A stretch of DNA of 64,000 nt, taken from assembly GCA_950097015.1 (NCBI GenBank), contig CATNEN010000039.1:13858501-13922500 (forward strand), given 5' to 3'. How positions within the stretch are numbered: the stretch's first letter is position 1; the number at the start of each line of letters is the position of its first letter. Origin of the DNA: Macrostomum hystrix (taxonomy: Eukaryota > Platyhelminthes > Macrostomidae). The notes below the pieces were generated by a model. That model was not told the DNA's origin, made no database searches, and was given only the letters and a program-made list of their open reading frames with translations. The position numbers were made by a program, and so were the translations under genes. This document shows positions 36,190-45,211 of the stretch, piece by piece.

Positions 36190-36235
36190 GAAAGCTCCCT
36201 CTGCCGTAAAAATGGAAACAAGGTCGGTGCCTTGA
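32765..36235 (+). CDS. gypsy gag-pol polyprotein fused to host sequence at its end
   Basis: One open frame of 1,156 residues from the ATG at 32765. Order: a gag-like region; zinc knuckles near 221 (CQYCGGSHQQGSCP, then CTTCNKKNHYAAVC); aspartic protease QVDTGTDVSLIP near 305; reverse transcriptase with LPGLKSASAIFQKAM and VIYQDDILL near 572; RNase H TTDASEKAVAAVL near 720. Integrase follows, with HSGAH/CHTC zinc site near 940 and the DDE core: MDHAHV, VSDNAAEF, and GLAERMVQ. The frame is intact, so the insertion may be young. The last dozen residues, TKAPSAVKMETRSVP, are not integrase but apple-exon DNA read antisense, so the C-terminal integrase tail is missing. No envelope gene is seen. Confidence 0.92.
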   Translation: MASQASELNLEDPDTAEAWLLSFAAAARTKKLKDSEEEHQITDLFLSRAGLKALRTLTLMAAPDSLETKTFAQIRDIIDATIRPKRRLTIAERVKFLSLRQDPSEGVASYYRRLRAAAASCSFEKLGSKQTCEDELITMRLVDGLASVDHKRRLLERMQGIDMLLTDVLQELEQLEQIRYYNAGTGPTVTTESSIAYAGRRAAPPQLPPDTRSPRHTTRTKCQYCGGSHQQGSCPAFGKRCTTCNKKNHYAAVCRSRTVHLETWEEDDDAAPKPDAANVFVIRPENKERKGIFRRVKINGKELQMQVDTGTDVSLIPRGHWEMLGRPALRKSKRILRQFDGSIIKTLGEFTATWNDKDKFRTVDLVVTAAHKSHGLLGLDNLDWNSERQTVGGQGTAVQHLNCLKGFQARIKLIEGAKPFYCAARAVPLHLRDRVNQELKRLQAEGIIEPVTEGGSEWASPIVCVLKPNGNIRICADYKAGVNHQVCGDTYPMPTVETIFSDVAGMTDFATLDLSDANLQIELEEKSREVTTIATPLGLFRYTRLVPGLKSASAIFQKAMETTLEEVNGKVIYQDDILLGGRSSEDLKAKVDEVIKILQAAGMNINLAKSNLGAKSVKFLGYRIGAEGISPDPGLVSKIKEITAPRDRRQLESFLGLCNFFGRFVNNYAHIVEPLNQLRKKGVEFTWTTAQEAAFHQLKNLLSSSPIIQPYDRTKETTLTTDASEKAVAAVLTQEGHPVIYFSRRLTEAETRYSNIEREALAIVWSMERSRQFLLGKRFTLRTDHRPLEFLFGARQQLPKVANARILRWAIRLMGFDFAIEYARGVDIPHADALSRLDFADVPDDPYEAAPQQHLVHWAGESVIGWTELAEETKRDRLLADITRRIAGNRWSGCSPAERQFKAIRHALTLDGSVVCYGDRPVIPASLRSRVLELVHSGAHPGATSTRALVRNSVWWPGYCGDVEGFVRACHTCAKQRQSSHSSVHQWPAESEPWGRVHMDHAHVPKVGLLLILVDAMSAWPEAIRVPDKSAATVRRVLQEVFARNGVPRTLVSDNAAEFHDEGLVSWLHRIGCRAVKTPPYHPQSNGLAERMVQTIKVASAGWDQQEPYDAFLARILLNYRCVPHAGREFSPAQLMGRQLRTKAPSAVKMETRSVP
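36187..36232 (-). pseudogene. apple-domain exon fragment, split by a retroelement (N-terminal side)
   Basis: The minus strand reads GTDLVSIFTAEGAFV, matching VFTFTAEGAFV of the intact exon at 63377-63673. Similarity stops at about 36232. It pairs with 32345-32473 across the gypsy element. Confidence 0.7.
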
Positions 36236-36282
36236 TGAGACCCACCCCGAGTATCCCCTCCTGGGTCTCACCAACTGAGACT

Positions 36283-36590
36283 GAGAGCTGCAGTTAGAAT
36301 CGTTGTAAGAGCTGCAGTTAGAATCGTTGAAAGAGCTGCAGTTAGAATCGTTGTAAGAGCTGCAGCTAGAATCGTTGAAAGAGCTGCAGTTAGAATCGTT
36401 GTAAGAGCTGCAGTTAGAATCGTTGAAAGAGCTGCAGTTAGAATCGTTGTAAGAGCTGCAGTTAGAATCGTTGTAAGAGCTGCAGTTAGAATCGTTGTAA
36501 GAGCTGCAGCAAGAATCGTTGTAAGAGCTGCAGTTAGAATCGTTGTAAGAGCTGCAGTTAGAATCGTTGTAAGAGCTGCAGTTAGAATTC
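36283..36590. repeat. 24-bp minisatellite
   Basis: About 13 units containing GAGCTGCAGTTAGAATCGTT, alternating GTAA and GAAA endings, in the remains of the apple locus. 36591-37024 shows nothing recognisable. Confidence 0.93.
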
Positions 36591-37024
36591 AGAATTCAGA
36601 TCCACCAGCTTCATTCAGATACAAATGGCTAGCTGCTAAAGTTATTTCATTAAGGTGTAATTACCACCTTTTTGTCAGCGATGGCTCATATATTTTAATG
36701 TATAAAGTAATACCATATAGTTTTTTGTAGTAGAGAGAAGTCTTTAATTTATGCTGCTCGTCAAACAGTCATTTGAAGCGAGATGGACAGAGAAAATATC
36801 ATTTTAATCAGTATTTTAGTTTTCTTCAATAAGAAAAGTAAGTAAAAGTTGACTCGAGAAAATTATAAACTATTGGTTTCTTTTACAGTAATTAGTGCAA
36901 TGCACATAACTTTTAACTTTGGCCCTAGTTTTGACTCATTCCGATGATGTTATTTCATTCGAATGTTCTGCAACAAGACGCGATCTCTATGACAGTTGAA
37001 TGACTCAATTGGTTAAACGAGGTC

Positions 37025-37428
37025 TCACACAATATAGAAGCCGTACGCCATGAGCTCACAGAAGGTGATACAATTATTCAGGTAGCTCAATAGGCGGATC
37101 TTAATCCCAGTTAGTCCACAGGTAACATTGGTAACATCGAATGGCGTGGTGATATTCACTCCGCCGCAGACAACATCGTTAATGAACAGAGCGAAGTTGT
37201 TCATTCGTTCTGGATACTGGTCGAGGCGGTTGTACACCGTTGCGTAAGTGACAACAGACTCCCGGACCAGATAGGCCTCCCACCATTCGCTTAGGCCACA
37301 GTTCGTGTGTACGCAGGATCCTGCAAAGAAATTAGAGTTCGTGTTACCGTCCATTGCCCGGATGCACGCGCCACCTTGAAAATACACGGACTTCTGGGTG
37401 CAGTTGTGCAGTTGCAGTTTCGGGGCAT
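37025..37428 (-). CDS. fucolectin-like (FTP/F5-8 type C-like) domain exon
   Basis: Starts at acceptor TTTTTTCAG|AT on the minus strand in phase 1 and ends with a stop at 37025, giving about 133 residues. The pattern is that of fucolectin-tachylectin-4-pentraxin domains: SVYFQGGACIRAMDGNTNS, GSCVHTNCGLSEWWEAYL, then TVYNRLDQYPERMNNFALFI, and a closing ITFCELMAYG. FTP domains bind fucose-type sugars on secreted or surface proteins. The exon is C-terminal; an upstream signal-peptide exon was not found. A gypsy fragment lies 290 bp upstream. It may be a partial gene left by rearrangement. Confidence 0.75.
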
Positions 37429-37720
37429 CTGAAAAAATGTCAGTTTTTTCTAGCATTTATTTTGCATCTCCCAAGTAAGCTTCCGTGAACCTAACTCTGT
37501 GTAGTACCTCGGAAATGGATGGGATGTTTTTGAAGTTTAAAAACTTTAAAGGAACAGAAAAGTCTACTGATTTGAGGGGATGATAAGCAAACTTAGGGAA
37601 TTATACACTCTCTTACGGGGATGTTTTGCAAACCGCAAACTTTCCGGTGAACTTGCACTTCGCAGGGTTCAAAGTTATGTTGTGGTCCTCTGACGTGATT
37701 CTGTGATTCTTCTCGGAAGC

Positions 37721-38025
37721 TTATTTGGTGAAACGCTTGTTTATCTCTTGCTCCAAAAAGTAGCAGGCACGAGACATCTCGTCGGTGATTTCCTCAAGCG
37801 TCGATATTGGTTGTTTTTCCGGTAAAACGAACTTGTTTACGTCAAGGAGGTCCAAAATGATGCGGACTTGACCTGGCTGTGACTTGGGGACGAATATTAT
37901 TCCGGAGACCCAGTCTGACGGTCCGCCGACTCTCTCAATGATTCCCGCTTGTTGTTGCGCCTCGAGCTCGCTTTCTTTTTTCCGTATTTCTTTTTGCTTT
38001 CTCGTCGCCTGGGCTTCTTGGGACG
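37721..38025 (-). pseudogene. gypsy-type reverse transcriptase fragment
   Basis: About 100 minus-strand codons read ELEAQQQAGIIERVGGPSD, then WVSGIIFVPK, QVRIILDLLDVNKFVLPEK and PISTLEEITDEM. This is the N-terminal RT region of Ty3/gypsy elements. A stop follows at 37721-37723 and similarity ends. No ATG precedes it. It differs in sequence from the element at 32.5-36.2 kb, so it is another family. Confidence 0.7.
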
Positions 38026-38026
38026 G

Positions 38027-38367
38027 ATGTAGGGATGTAGGGATGAAGGGATTTAGGGATTTAGGGATTTAGGGATGAAGGGATTTAGGAATGTAGGGAT
38101 GAAGGGATGTAGGGATAAAGGGATGAAGGGATGTAGGGATGAAGGGTCGTAGGGATGTAGGGATGTAGGGATGAAGGGATGTAGGTATGAAGGGATGTAG
38201 GGATGTAGGGATGTAGGGATGTAGGGATGAAGGGTCGTAGGGATGAAGGGATGTAGGGATGTAGGGATGTAGGATGTATGGATGAAGGGATGAAGGGATG
38301 AAGGGATGTATGGATGAAGGGATGAAGGGATGTAGGGATGTTGGGATGTAGGGATATAGGGATGTAG
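38027..38367. repeat. 8-bp GGATGTAG / GGATGAAG array
   Basis: About 42 short units, mostly GGATGTAG and GGATGAAG, immediately following the RT fragment, which it may have interrupted. Confidence 0.93.
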
Positions 38368-39740
38368 TTGTTCACTGGCGCGGGGTAGAGTCCGGGGCGT
38401 TCGCGTCTTCTAGCGGGCAGTCGACGAAACACCGAGTTCGGGCCTGGCCGCGCCGACTGGCTGCCTCAGGCGTGAGCAGCCGCACCTCCTGCACTGGCTC
38501 TGGCAGTGGGACTGGGCGCGGATGATGTTGCCTGCCAGCTGGAGTCGCCGATGACGCAGCAATTGTACGGGTCATGCAGGCGCAGCGATAGAGTGCCGCG
38601 TTAGTGACCCGCTGGTGACTGATCTTAAAGGCGCGCAGCAGGTCACTGGCAGCGATCTAGAAGTCTCGAGGTACTCATATAGCTCGTACAATAGTAGTGG
38701 ATCTTACTCCTTGCTATTCGTCATGCAATGGGAAATTATGCCCCATATAGAGTACGGAATTGCAAAGAGAAAGAAGCACCCCTCTTTGAACATCTTGAAC
38801 ATTTTAGAACCTTTCCAAACTCCAAAATCGATATCGTTGTCCTTGTCACCGGGGTCTTCGACTGGAATCGCTGAATATCTCGACGATATTTTGATGGATT
38901 TTAAAGCCGTATCGGGCGGAAAATTTCGTGGTTTGATTACGCAAATAAATTTCTGTAAAAATAGGCACGAAAAGTTTAATACATTAAAGTCAGTAATTAG
39001 AGTTAATGAAGTAAATGAAGTTAACGGCTTTTAAGTTAACGGCCCGATACGGCTAACCCCTACGATTAACCCCACCTGATCCTTTAGGTGCGTCTGGCCT
39101 CGGCTCTGAGGGAAAGGTGCCACTGTCAGGCTTTTTACCTCGCTCACGAGTACGCTCGTAGACCCCGCACCTGCTTTCAGCTATGGCCTCTGCCAATGCC
39201 ATCCTTGAAACCGGGACTGAAGCTTCGCCATTGACAGCGCCTGCCGGCCTTTCCGGTTCACCTGAATCAGGAAACGAAGACCGGCCGCTCCAAACGGTCG
39301 AAGAAGCCCGCCTCCGCCGGAACTAGCGTAGCAACCAGCGACGGCGGGAAAAGAATGCCGCTGCGCTCACGGCAGGCAACGCTGCGGTGGCGGAGCCTCA
39401 TCTTGCTGTCCACGCCGCCCAACTCTGACGCAGCTAGCCTGTTGGCACACAAGTCCAACGGATCATCTTGCTGCACCTACAGCAGCACGCGCCCTGTCCT
39501 CTCTTCCTGTAACGGTTGCACACCATACAGCGGCCTGGGGCCCTATCGCAACCCCAGGATAAAAGAGAAGGGGCTCCGCCCTGGAGGTGCGTCCATACCG
39601 CCCCAGCAGCAGCTGGCAGGTTCGCTGGGTCTGCGTTAGCAACCTTCATCCTGCCGGTGTGCCGGTGAGCTCTCGGATCCTCTCCGGAGCAGCGGGCGCT
39701 CTTTCTCGAAAAAAAGGGCAGAAAGTGACGTGGTGCGCCG
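38368..39740. other. unassigned GC-richer stretch
   Basis: Locally higher GC (38370-38620, 39045-39720) than the flanks, with short open frames on both strands. No domain is recognisable. It may be decayed transposon DNA continuing from the RT fragment, but I cannot show that. Confidence 0.3.
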
Positions 39741-39750
39741 CAGTTTCCTC

Positions 39751-39790
39751 TGATGAGAAAGTCAGGGCAGATGTACACACCCGTGTGAGC
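39751..39790. mobile_element. SINE core fragment
   Basis: TGATGAGAAAGTCAGGGCAG followed by ATGTACACACCCGTGTG matches, reversed, the core of the SINE at 27716-27748 over about 35 bp. Limits of the element here are unclear. Confidence 0.6.
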
Positions 39791-40129
39791 GTATGCCTGC
39801 GTACGGTATTTGTGTGCGTGTCTGACAGACACCCCAGACTGTGAGTTAATAAACTAGTTAGTGAACTCTTAAAATAAAAAATTCAAATGATTAAAAAATG
39901 TGCATTTAATCGCTGAGGCCCAGCGGCCTTTGTAAACACTTGGGTTGAAATTTATATTTCTCGTTTGTTCATCCATACAAAAGTTACAAAATACAAAACG
40001 AAATAAATCAACGAAGAAAATTTCGCTAAAAATGAGTACACCTGATTTGTGTAGAGTTGAGCATTAGCACATAGCAGTAGATTTAGTTTATCAGATAAAT
40101 AATAAAGAGTATGTACACAACCAGCCTAC

Positions 40130-43100
40130 TCATAGTAGGTCGCTCTCTCGATAGACCGGGCAGCTGGCCCTACGCAGTCGCCTAATGCGATGGTAGCTGG
40201 CCAGGTAGACACTGATTGGGAGACGCCGCGACCAGCCGTGCACCTGCCAACTGCCGGGCGGAAGGGTCGACTCAATGTCCGAGACGCTCACGTCATCATC
40301 GTTAGCGTCGAGCAGATCGTCGTCATCGCTGCTGTCATCTCTGCTGAGGTCTGCGACGCCACCGTAGCTATGAAAGCCGGACTCGGGATCACTGGCTCGC
40401 CGGTCCAGCCGCCGACTGGACGTCAGCAAAGCGGGATGCTCGCTTGAGACGCCGCTGGCGCCGATTTGGGATTTGCCGCTTCTTGAAGCTTGCTGGCGGC
40501 AGCAGCACCGGCGAGTACGGCAGCGATGTCGACGCAGTTGAGGCTGCTGACTCTGCTGACGCAGCGCTGGCAGAGACTCGCACGTGCCGACGCTATGGCG
40601 ATTGAGCTTCTCGCTGACGCCGTTGACAACAACAACTCGACGGCCCAGTGACCGACCTGTGGATCGCGTCAGGCCAAGGAGGGCGCCAGCGAGGACAAGG
40701 AAGCTGAGCAGGCAGGAAAGCAGCGCCCAAGCCGCTCCGGCAGGCACTCTGTTGACTCCAGAAGCTGCAACAGCCGCGGCTACGGAGCCAGCTGGCAAAA
40801 GCCGGGACAGCTGACGCGAATGAACATCGGCGATGATAACGCGTTGACTCCGGCTGAGTAGGGCGCACGCTGTGGCGGCGACATGCAGACGCCGTTGAGT
40901 CGTGACCGCCTCTGTCACGCGCAGCCGAAGCAACGGTAGATCATAGATTGATAGCGAAGCGTGCGGCTCAAGCACCTGCTTTAATGTCTCCCAGCTGGTT
41001 TCAGCGCCAAACGTGACCTTGTCATCCGTTACGCTAACCTCGAGTCTGTAGTAGAGTACAGGTATTTGCGTCTTTGCTGGTGGTTGCCAGGAAACTTTCA
41101 GTACACCGGCATCAACAATGGCAAACGTTGCAGCTTCAGGTGGGCCCGGCCGTGGTCCCAAGTCGCGTTCAATAGGCGGAAACACAGGCCGACCCGAACG
41201 GTCGCGGGGCAACGGCTGTTGGGCCAACTGAGGCGAGTAGCCGGAAGTTCGAGCGGTGGTTACTTCTGGCTGAACGCGCATTTCCTTCAACGAACCGCCT
41301 GATGAAACTGACGTGAGCGATAACTCGTATTCGGTATCGGCGAACAGTCCAGCGACAGTGGCCTCCGTTGCAGACGTCGGTCCGACCTGCTGACTTTCCC
41401 AGGCGGATCCGGAGCGTCGATACCAGACAATGTACTTCATGGAGTGTCCAGCAACGAATGCCGGTTGCCATACAAGGCTGAGTGAGTACGATGTCAAACT
41501 GACCACCGTCAGATTGCTTGGCGGATGCGGCGAGACCAGCTCAACGATAAGCCGCGTGGTAAAAGCCAGAGAGTTTACTGGGTTGTCCAGCACGCAGGTG
41601 TAGGTCCCAGCCAGGTGCGGCTGAATGTCGCGAATCAGTAATGCCTGACCCAGAGGGTCGTATGCGAGCCTCTGATCTTGATAGTTCAGGCGATCACGAT
41701 TGTACAACCAGACTAGACTGACAACAACATCTGGCGGAGACCAGAAGGTGCATGGTAGACGAGTCGACTCACCCGGCACCAGCTGGTACAGCGGCAGCGG
41801 GCGAGTGATAAACCTCGGCGGCTGCACAGTTTTTACATCGAACTCTGGCGTCCAGGAGCTCCAGCTGTTTAGGCTGCTGGTAGTTTGCAGAGAGCGACAC
41901 CGATAGCTGCCTGCGTGCGACGGTGTGACGAGATTGAACCGAAATCGGCTGCCGAAGAATGCCGCCCCGATTGGCTGACCGTCGCGATACCATTCAGTGG
42001 CACCGATAGGTGGGTTAGCAATCATCGGACAGGAGAGGGAGCCAGGTAAACCAAGCGGCAGGAACTGGACTAGGCTAGCATTCTCTAATAGTACTGGTCG
42101 ATAAAGCACGGTTAGCGTGGCTGAATTGCTGGTCAGTTGTCGTTCAGAGCCGTCGGCCTCAACCAAGATGACTAGACATCGATAAATCCCGGAGTTACTA
42201 TGATCTAGAGGCAGAAAAATCAACGAGCCGTTGGTCTGCGCCACCAGAACTGTTGAATAATTGGACTGCTCAGACAGGGCCGACCAGAGCTCCGAGTTGG
42301 TCCGCCTTCTTTGCCAGACCACGCGAGTTTGGCGCAGTCGCAAATCCACATGGTAGCCACACGGCAGCTCAAAACGGTCGCCTTCCAAAGCCGTAGCTTG
42401 ACTGGGCGGAGGTCTGTGGATGAACGCAATCGAAGCCACACTATTTCTGCTCGAGCCAACCAGAAGAGTGAAGTCAAACTCGCTGCTGCCGTTGTCGTTC
42501 TCAATGCGACACGAGTACCTGCCTGAGTCGTTTTGGTTCAGATTGTACACCTGCAGCTGTTCCGGCAGCAGAGGATCGATGCGAAATCGACCATGGTTTG
42601 TCAGGCGACGCTCGTTTACCAGCCAGACCACAGTCGGCTGGGGTCGACCACGAAATTTCGGGCATCGCAGCACAATATACTCGCCTGACTGTCGATAGAA
42701 AACTGTCGAGTTGAACGACGACTCGAATTTCGGTAGTAGCCAGAGTTTAAGATAAAACACCTTTACGCAGCTCTCCCCATTGTCAAGCTCCAAGGTACAC
42801 GCGTACGAGCCCTTGTCTGCCTCCGACAAGCCAGTCAGCTTGAACTGATGGCGAAACGTCGAAAACGACTTGAGGCTCAGTCGATTGAAGTAGCCGTTGC
42901 CCAGACTGGCCGGGAACCCACCGTGACGCTCGTAGACGAGGTTGCTTGTTGCCTTGGTCAGCCGCAGCAGCTTGACGCCGGTCTTCAATGACGCAGCTGC
43001 GATAGTCGACGATGGCAGCAGGCAGTCGAATTGAACGTCGCCATCTTCGACAGCGTGCAGCAGTTTGGAGTCGGCGTCGAGCTGGCCGAGACAACGCAGG

Positions 43101-43147
43101 GTCAGAAGCACCGCGACCAGCAGAGACAGAGTCTGCACGGCAGCCAT
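40130..43147 (-). CDS. Ig/FN3 transmembrane receptor, IgSF9/Turtle-like
   Basis: Single open frame; the ATG at 43147 is chosen because it starts a signal peptide (TLSLLVAVLLTLRCLG). 1,005 residues. Five Ig domains have cysteine pairs near 42/117, 162/213, 263/324, 373/417 and 466/518. Two FN3 domains follow (about 540-630, PPSNLTVVS and LSLVWQP; 668-760, LKVSWQPP). A membrane span lies at 806-826 (WALLSCLLSFLVLAGALLGL). The roughly 180-residue cytoplasmic tail has many Arg/Ser and an acidic SSDDDDLLDANDDD run. Five Ig plus two FN3 plus TM is the IgSF9/Turtle/Borderless layout, cell-adhesion proteins of neurites and axons. Robo has three FN3 domains and fits less well. The second FN3 is diverged. 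Absence of introns over 3 kb is odd beside the other genes. Confidence 0.82.
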   Translation of the reverse strand: MAAVQTLSLLVAVLLTLRCLGQLDADSKLLHAVEDGDVQFDCLLPSSTIAAASLKTGVKLLRLTKATSNLVYERHGGFPASLGNGYFNRLSLKSFSTFRHQFKLTGLSEADKGSYACTLELDNGESCVKVFYLKLWLLPKFESSFNSTVFYRQSGEYIVLRCPKFRGRPQPTVVWLVNERRLTNHGRFRIDPLLPEQLQVYNLNQNDSGRYSCRIENDNGSSEFDFTLLVGSSRNSVASIAFIHRPPPSQATALEGDRFELPCGYHVDLRLRQTRVVWQRRRTNSELWSALSEQSNYSTVLVAQTNGSLIFLPLDHSNSGIYRCLVILVEADGSERQLTSNSATLTVLYRPVLLENASLVQFLPLGLPGSLSCPMIANPPIGATEWYRDGQPIGAAFFGSRFRFNLVTPSHAGSYRCRSLQTTSSLNSWSSWTPEFDVKTVQPPRFITRPLPLYQLVPGESTRLPCTFWSPPDVVVSLVWLYNRDRLNYQDQRLAYDPLGQALLIRDIQPHLAGTYTCVLDNPVNSLAFTTRLIVELVSPHPPSNLTVVSLTSYSLSLVWQPAFVAGHSMKYIVWYRRSGSAWESQQVGPTSATEATVAGLFADTEYELSLTSVSSGGSLKEMRVQPEVTTARTSGYSPQLAQQPLPRDRSGRPVFPPIERDLGPRPGPPEAATFAIVDAGVLKVSWQPPAKTQIPVLYYRLEVSVTDDKVTFGAETSWETLKQVLEPHASLSIYDLPLLRLRVTEAVTTQRRLHVAATACALLSRSQRVIIADVHSRQLSRLLPAGSVAAAVAASGVNRVPAGAAWALLSCLLSFLVLAGALLGLTRSTGRSLGRRVVVVNGVSEKLNRHSVGTCESLPALRQQSQQPQLRRHRCRTRRCCCRQQASRSGKSQIGASGVSSEHPALLTSSRRLDRRASDPESGFHSYGGVADLSRDDSSDDDDLLDANDDDVSVSDIESTLPPGSWQVHGWSRRLPISVYLASYHRIRRLRRASCPVYRESDLL

Positions 43148-43284
43148 AGCCGGCCTATCTCGATGACTCTGCTCGCATTGCTCGAGACCACGGGCGAAAT
43201 AAACTCTCGAGAGGTTTATTAGCACGAAAAAATAGGCTTTGTCGCTATTCTTTTTTCTAATTCACTGCCTCCACAGTAAAATTC

Positions 43285-43301
43285 AATTAGCCGGGCTAAT
43301 T
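43285..43301. promoter_or_regulatory. palindromic homeodomain-type site upstream of the Ig receptor
   Basis: AATTAGCCGGGCTAATT is a perfect 8-bp inverted repeat around one base, with TAAT cores facing each other. It is about 140 bp upstream of the receptor ATG, with an ATTGG (inverted CCAAT) at about 43306. Homeodomain dimers bind such sites; use here is inferred. Confidence 0.4.
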
Positions 43302-43309
43302 ACGCATTG

Positions 43310-44214
43310 GCGCACACCTGTCCCGTATCGGGGCTATCGGAGCACCACTTAATAACAAGAATCACTAAAATAATCTTAACAGTGTGCTTATTTCCTCTCC
43401 TGTGGAATGGCCACCAACTCTGTCTTCTGAAACTCTATATACGGTGGGTGTAGTCGAGACTTGGAACCCCGGCGACCACCCAGCAAGATTTGGTTGGCTG
43501 CCGGTTTGTGAGGCCTGAACATGCCTGGGCCCATCTCTCTCCTGGCCTATCTTCTCCCCCTCTGGCATGCGGCAAGCACCGCTTGCGTAGTGAGTCATGC
43601 ACCTCGGTCACTTGGCGCGTGGCCGCGTCCCCTAGGCAGCCACCTCAACAAAAAAACCCTTGAGAACATTCGCGCGTGTTCATTAGGAGAGCAAGCTAAG
43701 TTTGTGAGTCTATGCTCAAACTAGGTCTGCCTCACTACACCCCTCTCACCCTGATCGCTATATGCCTGCTGAGTACAGACAGAGCACCACCAATGAAACT
43801 TGCACAGATGGTTGAAATCATAGAGGGCAGAGAGAAATATTCTTTACCTATTGCGCAACCAAAGAACAGCTGAAATTATACATCGAGCTATTCGAGTCAT
43901 TAAATTATTACTCGACATGGCTGTTTGAGGAAAGGCTGGCACTAGAGCCAGTAGAACCACATCCATCAACCGTAGGGTTAGGCCCCACCAATAAGGGACC
44001 ACCAGTTGTAGGCAAACATTTTGATAGAAAAAGCGTCTTAGAGAGTGAAGCCTAACAGAAACCATCTCTGGCTCGATGATGAATGAAGCTGGCGGGGATG
44101 CGCTGTTAGGAGAGAAAGTTCTAGTCAATTGCCAAGGGCCTCGGAAACCTTAACTGCTGCATGACTAATTCAGAACTGAAAGCCATGCAAGCACGCAGTG
44201 AATGTGGATAAATG
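43310..44214. other. intergenic, nothing recognised
   Basis: Mixed composition with no coding exon or RNA gene I can support. Confidence 0.4.
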
Positions 44215-44535
44215 AGAGATGAAGGGACAGGCTGTTAGAGAGGGTGGAAGATGAAGGGACAGGCTGTCAGAGAGGGTGGAAGATGAAGGGACAGGCTGTC
44301 AGAGAGGGTAGAAGATGAAGGGACAGGCTGTCAGAGAGGGTGGAAGATGAAGGGACAGGCTGTCAGAGAGGGTGGAAGATGAAGGGACAGGCTGTCAGAG
44401 AGGGAGGGAGATGAAGGGACAGGCTGTCAGAGAGGGTGGAAGATGAAGGGACAGGCTGTCAGAGAGGGTGGAAGATGAAGGACAGGCTGTCAGAGAGGGT
44501 GGAAGATGAAGGGACAGGCTGTCAGAGAGGGTGGT
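44215..44535. repeat. 32-bp minisatellite
   Basis: Ten units of 32 bp containing GATGAAGGGACAGGCTGTCA and GAGAGGGTGGAA, nearly identical. 44536-45200 shows nothing else. Confidence 0.95.
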
Positions 44536-45211
44536 AGATGAAACATCTCCTATAAGCACTGAGTTTATTGGATAATTGAGTTCTAGACTTATTGAAGGGG
44601 TAACACTTCACAAAAACTTTATTGCATAACTTCTGGGCTCTAAAGACTGACTCGCAACGGAAAAACAGTCAACTTGCTGTGCACACCATAGTTATAACAT
44701 AAAATTGTATATTGCAGAAATGTCACATTAGAATATGTCATTTCATTTAGGATGTCTAGCATCTAACTTTGTCATTTGAAGGCGACAAGCTAAAATAGGA
44801 GATGCAATGAGGGCAAATCCCCCTCGAGACTTTTGCAAAAATGTTTACTATACGGATGAGTCATTCGGTGCCTGCCGGCTAGTCGGTGGTTTCTCTGCAG
44901 TTATGAATGACGGTAAACTTCCCATTTTTTCCACTGAGGTGAATGACAGCTGTACCGCACGACACTCATGACATTGTCTATCCGTCAGAGTGAACTAGGC
45001 ATTTGTCATCGACCTCATGGCTACTTGCTCGTAATTTGCAGTGGCAGAATCCATTCATTACACGTTAAATCAAAGTGAAGCGTTGGGCAGAGAATGATGT
45101 GAATGAAACGTTGAAGAGCATTGTACAATGATCGGGCGCCTCCGTGTGGTCTGCTGCTTCAGGCTCTTAAATCTGATCAGGATTAACAGGACAACTCCTA
45201 GAAACTCCCTG

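Noticed and set aside
38615-39034. Possible protein ending NILEPFQTPKSISLS…
   Set aside because: No domain, no splice context, and composition is not coding-like; it may be transposon debris but I cannot support it.
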